A stretch of 64,000 nt of DNA from Pseudanabaena sp. PCC 6802 (GTDB lineage: Bacteria > Cyanobacteriota > Cyanobacteriia > Pseudanabaenales > Pseudanabaenaceae), in assembly GCF_000332175.1 (NCBI RefSeq), contig NZ_KB235914.1, positions 2,414,868-2,478,867 on the forward strand, read 5' to 3'. Positions 15,725 to 23,570 of this stretch are shown in pieces (position 1 is the first letter of the stretch; every line of letters starts with the position of its first letter). A program made the position numbers and the translations under genes. A model generated the notes under the pieces. It worked only from the letters and a program-made list of their open reading frames with translations. It was not told where the DNA came from and did no database searches.

Positions 15725-16675
15725 ATGGATTTCACTTTATTTTTGCAGCAATTTCTCAATGGCGTGTCAACGGGTAGCGCCTACGCCATTTTTGCTTTGG
15801 GCTATACACTGGTATTTTCGATCCTGGGAATTATTAACTTCGCGCACGGTGCCGTGTTTACCCTAGGGGCATATTTTACCTACAGCCTCACTGGAGGGGC
15901 ATTTGGGTTTAACGGTCTGTTAGCAAATGCCAAATTACCCTTTGCTTTAGATTTCTCGATCGCTCTGTTGCTTGGGAGTATTTTGTCTGGACTGGTCAGT
16001 GTAGTAATCGAGCGTCTAGCGTTTCGTCCGTTGCGGCTCAAACAGGCTGACCCCCTACTCACGCTCGTTTCCAGTTTAGGCGTGGCGATCGTAGTTGTAA
16101 ATTTAATTCAGTACCTGGTCGGATCTGAAAGTTATACCTTCCCCGATAACGTCTATGGAAATTTACCTGCTGCCATCAACTTTGGCACAGAAGCCCGTCC
16201 CATCCTGATACGGACAGCGCAATTAGTGGTGTTTGGCGTTTCGGGTATTATGCTGGTAGCTCTGACCTATCTGATTAACTTCACAAGGTTGGGTAAAGCT
16301 TTGCGTGCTGTAGCGGAAAATGCTACTACTGCAAGTTTGTTGGGAATTAATACCGATTTCTATATCCTGTTCACTTTCTTTATCTCAGGTTTTTTGGCGG
16401 GAGTGGCAGGTACGCTATTAGGTACCAGCGTTGGGATTCCTGGCCCCTACTTTGGTGTTAGTTACGGCCTTAAAGGACTGGCTGTAATCGTATTGGGCGG
16501 TTTAGGTAGTATTCCAGGTGCGGTATTGGGTGGAATTGTTATCGGTCTAATTGAAGCATTTGTCCCCGCCGACTATTCCGCCTACAAAGACGCTGTGGCA
16601 TTTGCCGTGTTATTTCTAATGTTGTTAGTTAGACCCCAGGGTCTGTTAGGGCGCAGTTTTGCGCAGAAAGTATGA
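15725..16675 (+). CDS. livH: branched-chain/neutral amino acid ABC transporter permease, LivH type
   Basis: 316 aa, about eight membrane helices. Characteristic pieces are LNGVSTGSAYAIFALGYTLV at the start, GIINFAHGAVFTLGAYFTY, the central RPLRLKQADPLLTLVSSLGV, RAVAENATTASLLGI (the EAA-like loop that touches the ATPase), and GLGSIPGAVLGGIVIGLIEA. In cyanobacteria this corresponds to the NatD-type subunit of the N-I neutral amino acid transporter, in the cytoplasmic membrane. The next gene, the LivM partner, overlaps it by ATGA, so the two are translationally coupled. Binding protein and ATPase genes are not in the window. Confidence 0.92.
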   Translation: MDFTLFLQQFLNGVSTGSAYAIFALGYTLVFSILGIINFAHGAVFTLGAYFTYSLTGGAFGFNGLLANAKLPFALDFSIALLLGSILSGLVSVVIERLAFRPLRLKQADPLLTLVSSLGVAIVVVNLIQYLVGSESYTFPDNVYGNLPAAINFGTEARPILIRTAQLVVFGVSGIMLVALTYLINFTRLGKALRAVAENATTASLLGINTDFYILFTFFISGFLAGVAGTLLGTSVGIPGPYFGVSYGLKGLAVIVLGGLGSIPGAVLGGIVIGLIEAFVPADYSAYKDAVAFAVLFLMLLVRPQGLLGRSFAQKV

Positions 16676-17652
16676 TTGAATTTTTGAACACCTACGGCAC
16701 CGTCATTGTTTCCATGGTTTTTGGGGCAATTTTGGGACTTTCTGTCTATTTGCCGCTGATGGCAGGGCAGTTATCGCTGGCAACACCTGGATTTTATGCC
16801 TTGGGTGGCTACATTTCAGCTATCCTCTCAACTAAATATTTCCTCACGCCGGATGGCAATCCACTCAACCCATTCCCGATGCCGCTATTGCTCCTGGAAA
16901 TGCTTTTAGCAGTAGTAGTTTCCGCGATCGTCGCGATATTGCTGGGTATTCCCGTGCTGCGGTTGCGGGGTATTTATCTGGCGATCGCCACGATCGCGTT
17001 TGTTGAGGTCTTGCGCTTCCTTTGTCAAAATTTAGAAATTACCGGCGGTGCGATCGGCATACCAGGAATTCCCCAGCCATTTAATTCGCAGATCGATTAC
17101 CTCTGGGTAGCGCTGCCCCTATTAATCTTGAGTATGTTCTTTATCTATCGCTTGGAACGCATTCGAGTTGGCCGCGCCCTCACTGCAATCCGCGAAGATG
17201 AGCTAGCCGCTGGCGCAATGGGAATCAATCCCGCCTACTACAAGGTACTTTCCTTTACGTTGGGAGCGATTTTAGCTGGTGCCGTAGGAGCCGTTAGCGC
17301 TCATTTTCTCAATACTTGGAATGCCAAGCAGGGGACGTTTGACGCTAGTATCACCTACCTGGCATTTGTGCTAATCGGTGGCTCGCGCACGTTCGTCGGC
17401 CCTGTCATTGGCGGTATGGTGCTCACGGCTTTACCGGAAGCTTTAAGGGCGATCGCTGGAGTCAGTGGTATTCCTATCTGGTTATCTCAGTTTCTGCGCG
17501 ATGGTCGGTTTATCATTTTCGGTTTGCTGATCGTGTTGGGTAGCATTTTCTACCCGCAAGGCATCATTACGCCCGACTTACCAAGCAAAATCAAGCAATT
17601 AGTACAAATGAGCTTGGCACTCTTTAAACCCAAGGTAAAGTCGAGCAAGTAA
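16672..17652 (+). CDS. livM: branched-chain/neutral amino acid ABC transporter permease, LivM type
   Basis: 326 aa, about eight to nine membrane helices. Family marks are LPLMAGQLSLATPGFYALGG near the start, VLRLRGIYLAIATIAFVEVL, the AIREDELAAGAMGINPAYYK cytoplasmic loop and FVLIGGSRTFVGPVIGGMVL. It pairs with the preceding LivH-type permease to form the membrane channel of an amino acid importer, probably the NatC-type subunit of cyanobacteria. The start ATG overlaps the previous stop. It converges with msrB, whose stop lies six bases further on. Confidence 0.92.
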   Translation: MIEFLNTYGTVIVSMVFGAILGLSVYLPLMAGQLSLATPGFYALGGYISAILSTKYFLTPDGNPLNPFPMPLLLLEMLLAVVVSAIVAILLGIPVLRLRGIYLAIATIAFVEVLRFLCQNLEITGGAIGIPGIPQPFNSQIDYLWVALPLLILSMFFIYRLERIRVGRALTAIREDELAAGAMGINPAYYKVLSFTLGAILAGAVGAVSAHFLNTWNAKQGTFDASITYLAFVLIGGSRTFVGPVIGGMVLTALPEALRAIAGVSGIPIWLSQFLRDGRFIIFGLLIVLGSIFYPQGIITPDLPSKIKQLVQMSLALFKPKVKSSK

Positions 17653-17657
17653 TTCAA

Positions 17658-18077
17658 CTATTCGGATTCGGCCTCGGGCACAAATTTCATAGCTACACCG
17701 TTCATGCAATAGCGCTGGCTGGTGGGTGCGGGGCCGTCGTCAAATACGTGACCCAGGTGTCCCCCACAACGGCGGCAATGTACTTCGGTACGAGTCATGA
17801 ATAAAGAGCGATCTACTGACGTAGCGATCGCGCCTTCAATCGGCTCGAAGAAGCTCGGCCAACCCGTACCGCTATTAAATTTGGTGTCGGATTTAAACAG
17901 GGGCAGATCGCACCCTGCACAGAAGTAAGTACCTTTGCCATACTGCTTATCCAGGGGACTGGTGCGAGCGCGTTCCGTACCGTGTTTGCGCAACACCTGA
18001 AACTGTTCCGGCGTTAAAATTTCTTGCCATTCCGCCTCAGTCTTAGCGACTTCAAATTCTTCGTTAACTTTCCCCAT
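17658..18077 (-). CDS. msrB: peptide-methionine (R)-S-oxide reductase
   Basis: 139 aa from the ATG at 18077 (MGKVNEEFEVAKTEAEWQEI), with GGGGTG upstream; a TTG 14 codons earlier is less likely. It reduces R-methionine sulfoxide in proteins. The zinc site is made by CAGC and CRRC, the substrate pocket by SGTGWPSFFEPI, and the catalytic cysteine lies in QRYCMNGVAMKFVP near the C-terminus. The length and all key residues are standard for MsrB. It is a single gene, converging with livM. Confidence 0.95.
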   Translation of the reverse strand: MGKVNEEFEVAKTEAEWQEILTPEQFQVLRKHGTERARTSPLDKQYGKGTYFCAGCDLPLFKSDTKFNSGTGWPSFFEPIEGAIATSVDRSLFMTRTEVHCRRCGGHLGHVFDDGPAPTSQRYCMNGVAMKFVPEAESE

Positions 18078-18282
18078 TGCGATTGGCACCCCTATATTAG
18101 TAATTAATCTCTCAGACAAATTTAGCTTTTTAACGCCACAAATTATTCAATCTAAGGTCATATTTTGGGAAAAGACAGTAAGTCTTATACGTATGTTCTA
18201 CTGCTTTAGTTATTAGTTCTGACAATGAACAATTCCTGCTAATGCTCAAGAGCAAAACCATTGAAACGATCGTAATTCTTGA

Positions 18283-18660
18283 TTATTCTTCGATTCTGTC
18301 GTAATTCGCTCTTGCCTCTTCTACGGCTTGAAAATTAGCAGTTGACCATTCACATAGGCTCTTTAGAACTTGATTCAGCGTTTGTCCGAGCGGCGTTAGG
18401 GAATATTCGACCATTGGCGGGACAACGGGATAAACTTTGCGAGAAACTAGTCCGTTTCGCTCCAAATCCCGTAGAGTTCGTGTGAGCATCCGTTGAGAAA
18501 TATCACCAATCTCGCGCTGAAGTTCACCATAGCGTTTTGTACCGTGAGACAGCACATATAGTGCTGCTACAACCCATTTATCGGCAATCAAGTCGAGCGT
18601 TTGGCGCAGATAGGGATGAGCGTCAAGTAGAGCAGGAGTCGAATCTTTGGATTTACGCAT
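18283..18660 (-). CDS. HxlR/MarR-like winged-helix transcriptional regulator
   Basis: 125 aa from the ATG at 18660; a GTG seven codons upstream is possible. The HxlR signature is complete: LDLIADKWVVAALYVLSHGT, RYGELQREIGDISQRMLTRT, LRDLERNGLVSRKVYPVVPP, MVEYSLTPLGQTLNQVLKSL. HxlR regulators act as dimers and often sense electrophiles or oxidants through cysteine; the only Cys after the start is in SLCEWS near the C-terminus. It is divergent from an isochorismatase-YciI-DUF1772 cluster and very likely controls it from the shared 112-bp region. Confidence 0.92.
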   Translation of the reverse strand: MRKSKDSTPALLDAHPYLRQTLDLIADKWVVAALYVLSHGTKRYGELQREIGDISQRMLTRTLRDLERNGLVSRKVYPVVPPMVEYSLTPLGQTLNQVLKSLCEWSTANFQAVEEARANYDRIEE

Positions 18661-18772
18661 ACATTTTTGTGTGTATAGCACTATTTTGTGTCTACTTGCG
18701 AATTTGAAGATACACGCAATATAGTTGATTTACGCTAAAAAAACAAAGAGGTTCAATTAAGGGATCGATACC
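18661..18772 (+). promoter_or_regulatory. intergenic promoter/operator between the HxlR regulator and its divergent cluster
   Basis: TTGCGA at 18696-18701 and ATATAG at 18719-18724 are separated by 17 bases and can serve as -35 and -10 for the rightward genes. GTGTAT (18671-18676) and ATACAC (18710-18715) form an inverted pair; the right arm lies in the promoter spacer, a position where a bound regulator would block RNA polymerase. Such GTGTAT/ATACAC arms are the sort of site HxlR proteins use. The binding itself is inference. Confidence 0.5.
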
Positions 18773-19363
18773 ATGAATACGATTTTCAAACATGAAGAAA
18801 CTGCACTAGTGTTGATCGATCATCAAATTGGAACTATGCAGCTAATCAAGAATATTTCACTGGATGTAGTTAAAAGGAATGTGCTTGCCTTAGCTAAGAC
18901 TGCCAGCATCTTGAATATACCTGTCGTGCTGACCAGTAGTCAGGAAGAAAACATTCAAGGAGCGCTACTGCCAGAACTACAAGATATTGTGCCAGAGGCT
19001 TTTGCTACGAGAGTTAAACGAGCAGGAATCGTTAATGCCTGGACTGACTCCAACTTCAGAGATGCTGTTGCTAAGACAGGTCGCAAGAATTTGATTATGG
19101 CAGGTGTCACAACCAGTGTTTGCCTTGTATTTCCAGCGATTGATGCTGTCAGTGCTGGGTTCAGTGTTCAAGCCGTGATGGATGCTTCTGGTTCACCCTC
19201 TGATTTAGCAGAAGAAATGTCACGTCGGCGCATGGAAAACGCTGGAGTCGTCCTAACTGCCACGGACACAATTATGGCTGAACTAGCTCAAGACTGGAGT
19301 ACTCCAACTGGACAGCAAATTATTCAGGTCATGTTTCAAAACGTTCTGCCTTCTATTCACTAA
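18773..19363 (+). CDS. isochorismatase-family cysteine hydrolase (YcaC-like)
   Basis: 196 aa. The catalytic triad is visible: Asp in ALVLIDHQIGTMQLI, Lys in ATRVKRAGIVNAW, and the nucleophile Cys in MAGVTTSVCLVFPAIDA preceded by the cis-peptide G-V-T-T stretch. The family hydrolyses amides or vinyl ethers; this subgroup (YcaC-like) has no settled substrate, and true isochorismate hydrolysis is not implied. It is the first gene of a three-gene rightward group (with YciI-like and DUF1772-like proteins) divergent from an HxlR regulator. This arrangement is typical of stress-inducible detoxification sets. Confidence 0.88.
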   Translation: MNTIFKHEETALVLIDHQIGTMQLIKNISLDVVKRNVLALAKTASILNIPVVLTSSQEENIQGALLPELQDIVPEAFATRVKRAGIVNAWTDSNFRDAVAKTGRKNLIMAGVTTSVCLVFPAIDAVSAGFSVQAVMDASGSPSDLAEEMSRRRMENAGVVLTATDTIMAELAQDWSTPTGQQIIQVMFQNVLPSIH

Positions 19364-19418
19364 ATGGTTTCACATCTGATTGTTTCCCGTATCGAATTGA
19401 AGTTAGGAGCAAGATTGT

Positions 19419-19808
19419 ATGAATTTCTCCCGTATTGAAGCCAGCAAGATCGTCGAGAGTTCTGCACCCTCATTGCGGCTGCAATTGTATGTTGTAACTT
19501 CAACAGCCAACAGCCTCGATGCAGTAAAGCAGAATCTCCCAGAACATCGAGCTTATTTGAGAGATCTTGAAGATCGCAATGTTTTGTTTGGAGCAGGACC
19601 GCTCTGGACAGATGACGGACAATATTTTGAAGGTGATGGCATGTTGATTTATCGAGCAACATCTGTAGAAGAAGCAACTGCGATCGCACAAGCCGATCCG
19701 ATGCACACAAGCGGCGCACGTACTTTCAAAGTCCGTCCTTGGTTACTCAATGATGGCAGCATCACCATTCGCGTTACTCTCTCAGAACCGCAACGTAGCG
19801 TTATTTAA
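19419..19808 (+). CDS. YciI-like family protein
   Basis: 129 aa. The core is a dimeric ferredoxin-like fold of the YciI family: LQLYVVTSTANSLDAVKQNL, PEHRAYLRDLEDRNVLFGAG with the conserved His, GEGM-type strand YFEGDGMLIYRATSVEEATA, and AQADPMHTSGARTFKVRPWL with the Asp-Pro pair. Members are thought to be small-molecule enzymes or sensors of unknown reaction. An AGGAGC site lies about 8 bases before the ATG. The gene lies 55 bases after the isochorismatase-like gene and 10 bases before the next membrane protein. Confidence 0.85.
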   Translation: MNFSRIEASKIVESSAPSLRLQLYVVTSTANSLDAVKQNLPEHRAYLRDLEDRNVLFGAGPLWTDDGQYFEGDGMLIYRATSVEEATAIAQADPMHTSGARTFKVRPWLLNDGSITIRVTLSEPQRSVI

Positions 19809-19818
19809 GGATTTAGTC

Positions 19819-20298
19819 ATGTTCAAGCTTGCGAGACTTTTCAACTTACTTTCTGTAATTGCCCTCAGTTTATTTTGTGGTGCTTTCCTCTTCATTGCCC
19901 TAGTGGTAGTCAAATTTTGGCAAGCCGTAGAACCCGATGTTTTTCTCAATTGGATGAGCGATCATTTCTTTCGGTTTCCAGTACTCATGCTTCCGTTAAA
20001 TCTAGTTGCTTTGGTGCTAACGATCGCAGCATTCGGCACGGGTTGGAAATCCTCAAGCCGATTCAATTTGGGACTCAGTGCAATCTGCATCTTCATCTGT
20101 ACGCTCACATTTCCGATCTACTTCGCAGGTGCAAATGCCGAATTCTTAAATCGTCAGCTTGCACTGTCTCAGATTGCGAGTGCGATCGGTACTTGGGCAC
20201 TATGGCATTGGATTAGAACTGGACTCGCATTGATAGCACTCATCTTGGCCAGTTTTGCCTTATTTCAGCAATCGCCAAGCCTGGAGGATGTATCGTGA
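19819..20298 (+). CDS. small four-helix membrane protein, DUF1772/anthrone oxygenase-like
   Basis: 159 aa from the ATG at 19819, which has TTAAGG just upstream; the longer in-frame reading begins inside the YciI-like gene and is rejected. Four hydrophobic helices are visible (LLSVIALSLFCGAFLFIALV, PVLMLPLNLVALVLTIAAFG, FNLGLSAICIFICTLTFPIY, TGLALIALILASFALFQQS). The topology and the W-x-R-x-G-L-A ending WHWIRTGLALIA fit DUF1772-type proteins, some of which are oxygenase-related, but the match is not certain. As the last gene in the HxlR-controlled group it probably acts with the two enzymes upstream. Confidence 0.7.
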   Translation: MFKLARLFNLLSVIALSLFCGAFLFIALVVVKFWQAVEPDVFLNWMSDHFFRFPVLMLPLNLVALVLTIAAFGTGWKSSSRFNLGLSAICIFICTLTFPIYFAGANAEFLNRQLALSQIASAIGTWALWHWIRTGLALIALILASFALFQQSPSLEDVS

Positions 20299-20342
20299 GT
20301 ACCAACAATTACAGATAGCATTTCTCTTAATGATTCAAGGTA

Positions 20343-20455
20343 TATAGTGTTTTTCAATTGAGAACAGGTTTGATTGACGGGGTGAAGGGGTTCCACCCCT
20401 TCTTGGGGGCAACGCCCCCAAACCCCCTTCTCGTTTTCATCTGAAAACCGCTATA
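20343..20455. repeat. type A palindromic repeat, short form (copy A5)
   Basis: 113 bp from TATAGTGTTTTTCAATTGAG to TTCATCTGAAAACCGCTATA. The interior is the short version (GGGGTGAAGGGGTTCCACCC then TTGGGGGCAACGCCCCCAA). The right third is nearly identical to copy A2. Confidence 0.88.
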
Positions 20456-20563
20456 GGTCAATTGGCACAGACCGATTATCCAAACCAAAAACAGGGAGCA
20501 ACTTTACCTGAAATAACTGTCCTTGTCAGCATCAGAACCTACACTCAGGACAAGACCTCATGG

Positions 20564-20588
20564 GTAAGGTGGGCAATGCCCACCTTAC
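20564..20588. repeat. perfect 11-bp hairpin
   Basis: GTAAGGTGGGC, a 3-base loop AAT, and GCCCACCTTAC. No T-run follows on the plus strand, so it is not a classical terminator. Its position between two same-strand genes and its perfect symmetry suggest a REP-like palindrome. Confidence 0.8.
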
Positions 20589-20674
20589 AATGACGTTGAA
20601 TAACATGGGTAGCGATCGCCATTCTGCCATAATGCCTTTACAATAAAACGGTTAACTTAGAGGTTGCGCTTTAT

Positions 20675-21616
20675 ATGTCTATGAGACGCAGACAAATGCT
20701 ATTACTAGTCGGCACCGGACTGGGGGCTGCTGTTGCTGGGGGCACGATCGCCAAGTTGATTAGCCCTGGCTCGGAGTCTAAATCCGCCAACAGCCCCGAT
20801 CCGCAAAGCTCTTATACTGCCAAAGCCGAGAATGTTAGCACCAGGGGTAACGAGCAAACCCCATTACTCAGATTTACCGCGATCGCCGATACGGGTACGG
20901 GTGACTTTGGGCAATACGCCGTTGCAGATGCAATGGCAAAATACTACGAAGCAAAACCCTATCCATTGGTAATTTTAGCTGGAGATAATATCTATCCCAA
21001 TGGCGAGATCGAGCGAGTCAAGAGCGTATTTGAGGAACCTTACAAACCACTACTATCAAAGGGCGTGGAATTTCACGCCGTACTCGGCAACCACGACATT
21101 ATTACCGATAACGGCGTACCTCAGATCGAATACAAGCCTTTCCACATGCCAGATCGCTACTACACATTTCGTCAGGGATCGGTACAGTTTTTTGGGATCG
21201 ATACCAATGTTAACAGCCCTTGGAAGAAACAGTTAGCCTGGTTAGAGGAAAGCCTGGCTGCCAGCGATGCCCCCTGGAAGATCGTATTTGGGCATCATCC
21301 CATCTACTCCTCTGGGTTCTATGGCAATACCCAAGCTTTCATCGACGATCTTTCTCCACTATTTGCGAAATATAACGTTCAACTCTATCTGTGCGGGCAC
21401 GATCATAACTACGAGCGCTCGAAGGATATCAAAGGCACGACCTATATCGTGCATGGTGGCGGCGCTCACACTCGTTCCGTGGGAAAATCTGCAACCACTG
21501 CCTACGCGATCGCCAAGCGCAGCTTTGTAGCATTGGAAGTCTACGAGAAACGGATCGTGACGGAAGCGATCGGCACGGATGGAAAAGTATTCGATCGCGG
21601 TGAGATACTTCTATAG
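20675..21616 (+). CDS. exported metallophosphoesterase (purple acid phosphatase-like), possible Tat substrate
   Basis: 313 aa. The N-terminus (MRRRQMLLLVGTGLGAAVAG) has two arginines before a hydrophobic stretch, a Tat-like or Sec signal. The metal-binding motifs run in order: IADTGTGDFGQYA (D), VILAGDNIYPNG (GD), AVLGNHDI (GNHD), KIVFGHHPIYSSG (GHHP) and LCGHDHNYERS (GHDH). This is the calcineurin-like phosphoesterase set of the short PAP/ACP5 group, which hydrolyses phosphomonoesters outside the cytoplasm. The gene stands alone. Phosphate regulation is plausible, but I see no Pho box. Confidence 0.9.
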   Translation: MSMRRRQMLLLVGTGLGAAVAGGTIAKLISPGSESKSANSPDPQSSYTAKAENVSTRGNEQTPLLRFTAIADTGTGDFGQYAVADAMAKYYEAKPYPLVILAGDNIYPNGEIERVKSVFEEPYKPLLSKGVEFHAVLGNHDIITDNGVPQIEYKPFHMPDRYYTFRQGSVQFFGIDTNVNSPWKKQLAWLEESLAASDAPWKIVFGHHPIYSSGFYGNTQAFIDDLSPLFAKYNVQLYLCGHDHNYERSKDIKGTTYIVHGGGAHTRSVGKSATTAYAIAKRSFVALEVYEKRIVTEAIGTDGKVFDRGEILL

Positions 21617-21655
21617 TAATCCTATCTGAGTTGTAAAATCCCCTCTCAAAATACT

Positions 21656-21913
21656 TCAAAACATTTCCACACTAGATGAGAATATTGGCTCGACATGAAT
21701 AGCGTTAACGCGCTTGGGACGCACGAATAGGATTTCATTATCAGCTTTCATGGGCATCAGTAGCAGGTCGTCATCTTCGGCTTTGGGCTTAAACTTAGAT
21801 GCGTACCAGGTTTTGACTTCCTCGATCGTATTAAAGCGCATATGTGCGACGTGATTTCCTTCGAGCATCAGATGCACAATATATTCGTCAGGCTTTCTGG
21901 GTTCTCTAGGCAT
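21656..21913 (-). CDS. small conserved-looking hypothetical protein
   Basis: 85 aa: MPREPRKPDEYIVHLMLEGN, HVAHMRFNTIEEVKTWYASK, then an acidic DDDLLLMPMKADNEILFVRP and a hydrophobic end. There is no signal or membrane helix. The alternation of short strands and one helix (EEVKTWYASKF) looks like a small alpha/beta fold. I do not recognise the family. The start has GGTGG/AT-rich sequence upstream in the 84-bp gap shared with the divergent coaX. Coding is likely because composition and frame are well behaved, but function is unknown. Confidence 0.65.
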   Translation of the reverse strand: MPREPRKPDEYIVHLMLEGNHVAHMRFNTIEEVKTWYASKFKPKAEDDDLLLMPMKADNEILFVRPKRVNAIHVEPIFSSSVEMF

Positions 21914-22000
21914 AATAATGGTGGAAAATGATGTTAGGTCATATTATGCCTAATTATGCCCAAAAGTACCTGAAGTAAATGAATATTTAAAAGCTGTTTG

Positions 22001-22693
22001 ATGACCAAAGAAACATGGCTGGCGATCGCAATCGGTAATACTCACATTCGTGCTGCTATTTTTAGCGGTACGGAAATATCAGTGGAATATGTCAAGCCAC
22101 ATATAGAACTCGATGAGTTAGAGTACGAATTAGATCGGTACTCCTACGATCGGATTTTGATCGCTTCGGTTGTGCCAGACGTGGTCACGCCGTGGCATGG
22201 ACTCGCGCACACCCAGATCGTTTCCAGCCAGTTGGTACCGATCGGAGGCATCTATAAAACGTTTGGAGTAGATCGCGCCTTGGTGGCACTGGGGGCGGGT
22301 GTTACCTATGGTTATCCCGTTTTAGCGATCGATGCTGGAACATCGCTAACACTGACTGGCATTGATGCTACGCCTGCTTTAGTCGGAGGGGCAATTTTAC
22401 CTGGGTTGCACGCCCAGTTTAAATGCTTGCGTCTCAATGCAGCATTATTACCCTTAGCTAACCCTCCCAGCGAACTGCCGACTTTGTGGGCGAATGACAC
22501 GATCGCATCCATGCAAAGCGGTGTTGTCAATACTGTAGTAGCAGGGTTGAAGCGCTTCATCATTGATTGGCAAAAACAGTTTCCTCGCACGCCAGTCATT
22601 ATCACGGGCGGTGAAGGCGAATATATCCAGAGTTATCTGCAGGGTGGCAAACTGGATAAGAGGTTGATTTTTTGGGGTATGCGATCGCTCTAA
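22001..22693 (+). CDS. coaX: type III pantothenate kinase
   Basis: 230 aa from the ATG at 22001 (a TTG lies just before). CoaX phosphorylates pantothenate in the first step of coenzyme A synthesis. The ASKHA-fold signatures are AIAIGNTHIRAAIFSG (phosphate 1 motif), PIGGIYKTFGVDRALVALGA, and VLAIDAGTSLTLTGIDA with GGAILPGL after it, which carry the catalytic Asp and the nucleotide loop. FIITGGEGE-like text near the C-terminus (VIITGGEGEYIQ) is the last phosphate-binding part. It is a little shorter than the usual 250 aa. It is followed 28 bases later by an ABC-2 permease gene. Confidence 0.9.
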   Translation: MTKETWLAIAIGNTHIRAAIFSGTEISVEYVKPHIELDELEYELDRYSYDRILIASVVPDVVTPWHGLAHTQIVSSQLVPIGGIYKTFGVDRALVALGAGVTYGYPVLAIDAGTSLTLTGIDATPALVGGAILPGLHAQFKCLRLNAALLPLANPPSELPTLWANDTIASMQSGVVNTVVAGLKRFIIDWQKQFPRTPVIITGGEGEYIQSYLQGGKLDKRLIFWGMRSL

Positions 22694-22721
22694 GATCGAG
22701 ATCGAGCAATGGAGACAAAAA

Positions 22722-23504
22722 ATGCAGAGATACTGGCGGACGTTAAGGTTATTCTGGAGTACGGCGATCGCAGCAGAGATGGAATACCGTCTTAATTTTG
22801 TCCTGGCGGCAGTAAGTAGTTTGGGCAGCCTTGTTGGGAGCTTATTCGGTCTATTTCTGTTTTATCGAACCGGCTATACATTTTCCGGTTGGCAATGGGA
22901 AGAAGCTTTAGTAGTACTGGCAGTTTTCACAATTTTGCAAGGATTTGCTGCTACTTTCCTCATCCCCAATCTCAGCCGCATTGTCGATCGCGTCCAGCAG
23001 GGAACCTTGGATTTTGTTTTACTCAAACCAATTAGCAGCCAATTCTGGCTATCAACACATACTATTTCACCTTGGGGCCTACCGGATTGTATTTTTGGGT
23101 TAATTATCTTGGGTTACGCTGGTACGAAACTGCATTTGGGAATTGCTAGCTATCTATTTGGTGCTATCCCTTTGCTATTAGGATTTCTCAGCCTCTACAG
23201 CATTTGGTTTATGCTGGGCGCTACCAGTATTTGGTTTGTCAAAATCTATAACGTTACAGAAGTTCTCAGAGGCTTTTTAGAGGCAGGACGCTTTCCTATG
23301 GTTGCCTACCCTACTTCCTATCGCTTCTTTTTTACCTTTGTAATTCCCGTCGCATTTTTAACGACGGTGCCGTCTGAAACTTTGCTGGGTCGGGGTGAAA
23401 TTATCTGGATACTGGGAGCCGCTATTCTAGCCGGATCGCTTTTCTTTGCTTCGCGAATATTTTGGGGCTTCGCATTGCGTTTCTATACCAGTGCTTCCAG
23501 TTAG
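22722..23504 (+). CDS. ABC-2 type transporter permease (DUF990-like)
   Basis: 260 aa, six membrane helices. The sequence RYWRTLRLFWSTAIAAEMEY, RLNFVLAAVSSLGSLVGSLF then the conserved RIVDRVQQGTLDFVLLKPIS (cytoplasmic loop with G-T-L-D-x-x-L-L-K-P) identifies the DUF990/ABC-2 permease group of multidrug or polysaccharide export systems. Such proteins usually come as pairs with a second permease and an ATPase; neither is adjacent here. The cargo is therefore unknown. A bidirectional-looking hairpin follows 12 bases after the stop. Confidence 0.88.
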   Translation: MQRYWRTLRLFWSTAIAAEMEYRLNFVLAAVSSLGSLVGSLFGLFLFYRTGYTFSGWQWEEALVVLAVFTILQGFAATFLIPNLSRIVDRVQQGTLDFVLLKPISSQFWLSTHTISPWGLPDCIFGLIILGYAGTKLHLGIASYLFGAIPLLLGFLSLYSIWFMLGATSIWFVKIYNVTEVLRGFLEAGRFPMVAYPTSYRFFFTFVIPVAFLTTVPSETLLGRGEIIWILGAAILAGSLFFASRIFWGFALRFYTSASS

Positions 23505-23515
23505 AACTAACCAAA

Positions 23516-23546
23516 ACGGACAGGCTAAAATTGCAAACCTGCCCGT
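23516..23546. terminator. terminator-like hairpin between convergent genes (type E repeat)
   Basis: ACGGACAGG ... CCTGCCCGT pairs over nine bases with one mismatch around the loop CTAAAATTGCAAA. It lies between the stops of the ABC-2 permease (plus) and the RTX protein (minus) and could serve both. The CAGG...AAACCTGCCC arms recur at 30494-30551 and 41909-41968. Confidence 0.6.
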
Positions 23547-23570
23547 CTTGATGCTGCGATCGCGCGCAAT

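Larger units (their letters stand above)
20299..20674. other. gene-free stretch with repeat A5 and a hairpin
   Basis: 376 bases holding type A copy A5 (20343-20455) and the perfect hairpin at 20564-20588. No open frame with protein character. The last 60 bases are the leader of the phosphoesterase gene (TTAGAGGTTG lies about 10 bases before its ATG). Confidence 0.6.
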
